Source: CAMCXE01 sp036520615 (GTDB lineage: Bacteria > Pseudomonadota > Gammaproteobacteria > Pseudomonadales > Cellvibrionaceae). From it: DNA of 64,000 bases. The DNA lies in assembly GCA_036520615.1 (NCBI GenBank), contig DATDJI010000021.1:1-64000 (forward strand), in the 5' to 3' direction. This document shows positions 61,909 to 64,000 of the stretch, piece by piece; the stretch's first letter is position 1, and every line of letters begins with the position of its first letter. Under the pieces are notes generated by a model, which saw only the letters and a list, made by a program, of their open reading frames with translations, was not told the DNA's origin and ran no database searches. The translations under genes were made by a program, and so were the position numbers.

Positions 61909-62550
61909 TTACGAGATCTGTTTTTTTGCCCGATATTGTTCAGGTATTTGCGCCGGCGAATCGATAACCTCTGTTATCTTTTTTAACAGCCCATCACCAA
62001 TATCGTAAATCCAACCATGTATCGACAATTCTTGTCCCTGATCCCAAGCATTTTGTACAACGCTGGAATGACTCACATTGGCTACTTGTTGGCTGACGTT
62101 CAGTTCGCACAATAAGTTGATGCGCTCGCGCTCACTTAATTTATCGTGGAATTGATCGCGGCGATTATAATAAACATCGCGAATATTACGCAGCCAATGG
62201 TCCGCGAGGCCTATTTGTTTATCGCCGATGGCCGCCTGCACACCGCCGCAACCGTAGTGGCCGCAGACGATAATATGCTTGATTTTAAGCACGGAAACTG
62301 CGTAATACAGTACTGATAGACAATTTAAATCCGTATGTACAACTGCATTGGCGATATTACGGTGAACAAATAACTCTCCTGGTAATAACCCTAATAACTC
62401 ATTGGCCGGTACGCGGCTATCGGAACAACCAATCCACAGCATTTCAGGTGTCTGTTGTGCGACTAATTTCTGAAAAAAATTAGGATCGCGAGCTTTAATA
62501 TCGTTTGCCCAACGCGCATTATTTTCAAATAGAAAGTTAAGTTCACTCAT
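61909..62550 (-). CDS. can: Beta-class carbonic anhydrase
   Basis: A 213-residue zinc enzyme interconverting CO2 and bicarbonate. The zinc ligands are C42, H98 and C101, with the Asp44-Arg46 dyad in CSDSR. The numbering coincides with E. coli Can, and the HYGCGG motif is intact. The ATG at 62550 gives the usual start; the frame continues to 62616 without support. It is divergent from sbcB with about 90 bases between starts. Confidence 0.95.
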   Translation of the reverse strand: MSELNFLFENNARWANDIKARDPNFFQKLVAQQTPEMLWIGCSDSRVPANELLGLLPGELFVHRNIANAVVHTDLNCLSVLYYAVSVLKIKHIIVCGHYGCGGVQAAIGDKQIGLADHWLRNIRDVYYNRRDQFHDKLSERERINLLCELNVSQQVANVSHSSVVQNAWDQGQELSIHGWIYDIGDGLLKKITEVIDSPAQIPEQYRAKKQIS

Positions 62551-62639
62551 CCGGGATACCTCGTTTGCATAAGGCCGGGAGTATAACCAAAGCACTCTTT
62601 GCTGGTAAGATTGCACTGCAACAATTTTAAGGCCCCGTT

Positions 62640-64000
62640 ATGCAGACTCTCTATTGGCACGACTATGAAACCTGGGGCATTGACCCTAGCATTGACCGAC
62701 CCTGCCAATTTGCCGGTGTGCGCACCGATGAGGCGCTAAATATCATTGAGGAGCCTTTAAGGCTATATTGCCAGCCGGCTGTGGATATATTGCCTAATCC
62801 GGAGGCCTGTTTAATTACCGGAATTTCCCCGCAGAAAGCGCTGCAAGAAGGCCTTATTGAAGCGGAATTTATCGCTGCAATTCACTGTGCACTTTCACAG
62901 CCGGGCACCTGTGGCGTCGGTTATAACAGTTTACGGTTCGATGATGAGGTGACGCGTTTTACGCTCTATCGTAATTTTTTTGATCCTTATGAACGCGAGT
63001 GGAAAAACGGCAATAGCCGCTGGGATATCTTAGACATGCTCAGGCTGGTACATGCCCTTAAGCCTGGTACGTTAATTTGGCCACAGTTGGAAGGGCGCGT
63101 GAGTTTTAAATTGGAATTACTCACCCAAGCTAATGGAATAGAACATGGGGCGGCTCATGATGCCTATTCTGATGTGGCGGCAACCATTGCCATGGCCAAG
63201 CTTATTAAAATTCGTCAGCCCAAATTGTACGATTACTGTTACAGCTTGAGATTAAAACAAAACGTTAGTGCGCAATTGGATTTAATTAATAAAAAGCCAC
63301 TTTTGCATATTAGCTCTAAATTTTCCATAGAACAGTGCAATGCCGCACTTGTCATGCCCTTGTGTTATCACCCAACCAATAAAAATGCCGTAGTGGTGGT
63401 AAATTTATCGCAGAACCCTGAAGAGTGGATACATTTATCAGCAGAACAATTAGCTGAGCGCCTATACACACCGCACACGGAAGGCGCGCCACCGCGGCCA
63501 GGATTAAAATCGATTCATCTAAATAAATCCCCTATTGTCGCCACTGCAAAATTATTAGATGCAGACACTCAGATGCGGCTAAATATTGATAAACAGCGTT
63601 GTGAGGAACATTGGCAGCAACTTAAACAAATACCGCTCGCTGAAAAAGTACAAGCGGCTTTTAGTTTAAGCCAATTCCCAACTAGAGCTGATCCTGAGCG
63701 CCAATTGTACGACGGCTTTGTGCCAAAAAGTGATATGACTTTAGCGCAACAACTGCGTAATACAGCCCCACAAAATTTAACTTCAGAGCAGTTTGCTTTT
63801 AGCGATAAACGCTTGCAGGCGCTCTTGCTGCGCTACAAAGCGCGCAATTATCCCGAATCTCTCACCCAACATGAGCAGCAGCAGTGGTTTGATTTTTGTC
63901 ACGCGCGTTTGTCTAATGGGGAACCGGGTGTTTTATCCTGCGACCAACTTAAAATGCGTATTCGCGAAATTGATGAAACGCAGACGCTGAATAAAACCCA
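62640..64000 (+). CDS. sbcB: Exodeoxyribonuclease I, 3' end outside window
   Basis: The first 453 codons of a 3'-5' single-strand DNA exonuclease that degrades ssDNA and acts in recombination and mismatch repair. The frame is open to the window edge, so the gene is cut by the window and not broken. The DEDDh acids are in HDYETWG (D8, E10), with further residues in GYNSLRFDDEV and the HDAYSDV motif. The SH3-like and helical domains that follow in ExoI are under way at the edge. ATG start, divergent from can. Confidence 0.93.
   Translation, partial: MQTLYWHDYETWGIDPSIDRPCQFAGVRTDEALNIIEEPLRLYCQPAVDILPNPEACLITGISPQKALQEGLIEAEFIAAIHCALSQPGTCGVGYNSLRFDDEVTRFTLYRNFFDPYEREWKNGNSRWDILDMLRLVHALKPGTLIWPQLEGRVSFKLELLTQANGIEHGAAHDAYSDVAATIAMAKLIKIRQPKLYDYCYSLRLKQNVSAQLDLINKKPLLHISSKFSIEQCNAALVMPLCYHPTNKNAVVVVNLSQNPEEWIHLSAEQLAERLYTPHTEGAPPRPGLKSIHLNKSPIVATAKLLDADTQMRLNIDKQRCEEHWQQLKQIPLAEKVQAAFSLSQFPTRADPERQLYDGFVPKSDMTLAQQLRNTAPQNLTSEQFAFSDKRLQALLLRYKARNYPESLTQHEQQQWFDFCHARLSNGEPGVLSCDQLKMRIREIDETQTLNKT

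Noticed and set aside
1..64000. CRISPR arrays, transposases, prophage genes or toxin-antitoxin pairs
   Set aside because: None seen on either strand; repeats present are intragenic codon repeats or terminator hairpins.

Overview
The window is chromosomal DNA of a gammaproteobacterium. It most resembles the Cellvibrionaceae/Pseudomonadales, and Cellvibrio-like is my best guess. This is inference from gene content, since no search was possible. Supporting signs are the long poly-serine linkers in a secreted lipoprotein, a membrane-anchored GH67 alpha-glucuronidase for xylan side chains, and pseudomonad-type gene orders: holB-pilZ-tatD, cvpA-purF-metZ, cysH next to thrH, and plsX-fabD without fabH. 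I saw no insertion sequence, prophage, integron, CRISPR array or toxin-antitoxin pair. It reads as a stable housekeeping segment with a few lineage-specific genes.

Layout. 1-5.5 kb: 3' end of cysS, a C-terminal J-domain protein, a DEDDh exonuclease, gluconokinase, and a large PD-(D/E)XK nuclease with an AddB-like Fe-S cysteine set. 5.7-9.3 kb (minus strand): an ABC-2 exporter pair whose permease has a Ser/Thr-rich external loop, followed by a poly-Ser lipoprotein carrying a haem c domain and a jelly-roll-like domain. 9.6 kb: tRNA-Ser(UGA). 9.8-12.6 kb: RNase E. 13.2-26.4 kb: the fatty acid and division-era cluster rluC, HAD phosphatase, yceF, yceD-rpmF-plsX-fabD-fabG, acpP, fabF-pabC-mltG-tmk, rluA (opposed), holB, pilZ, tatD-like. 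26.5-28.8 kb: a glycosyltransferase/PAP2 pair divergent from an all-alpha dUTPase. 29.3-32.4 kb: malate dehydrogenase, peroxiredoxin, an AraC-type regulator and a yajC away from secDF.

32.5-40.4 kb: ccmABCDEFG for cytochrome c maturation, then an unknown secreted protein where ccmH would be expected, then the agmatine-to-putrescine pair aguA-aguB. 40.5-43.3 kb: intracellular PHB depolymerase, a 43-residue membrane peptide, and cvpA. 43.3-49 kb: purF, metZ, rmuC, a cytochrome c5 and a small membrane protein. 49.6-52.7 kb: a 1003-residue acidic protein ending in an AIM24-like domain. 52.8-55.1 kb: GH67. 55.3-59.5 kb: a pseudouridine synthase and dacA-ybeD-lipB-lipA. 59.5-64 kb: a GNAT enzyme, cysH, thrH, beta-carbonic anhydrase, and sbcB running off the end.

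The genes combine into a few themes. These are lipid and lipoate synthesis, tetrapyrrole-protein maturation with two periplasmic c-type cytochromes in the same window, RNA modification and turnover (rne, rluC, rluA and a third RluA-like enzyme), and DNA repair nucleases. Non-ATG starts are frequent. The least explained objects are the AIM24 fusion protein, the haem c/poly-Ser lipoprotein with its neighbouring exporter, the protein after ccmG, and the 43-residue membrane peptide. None is proven to be a new system.
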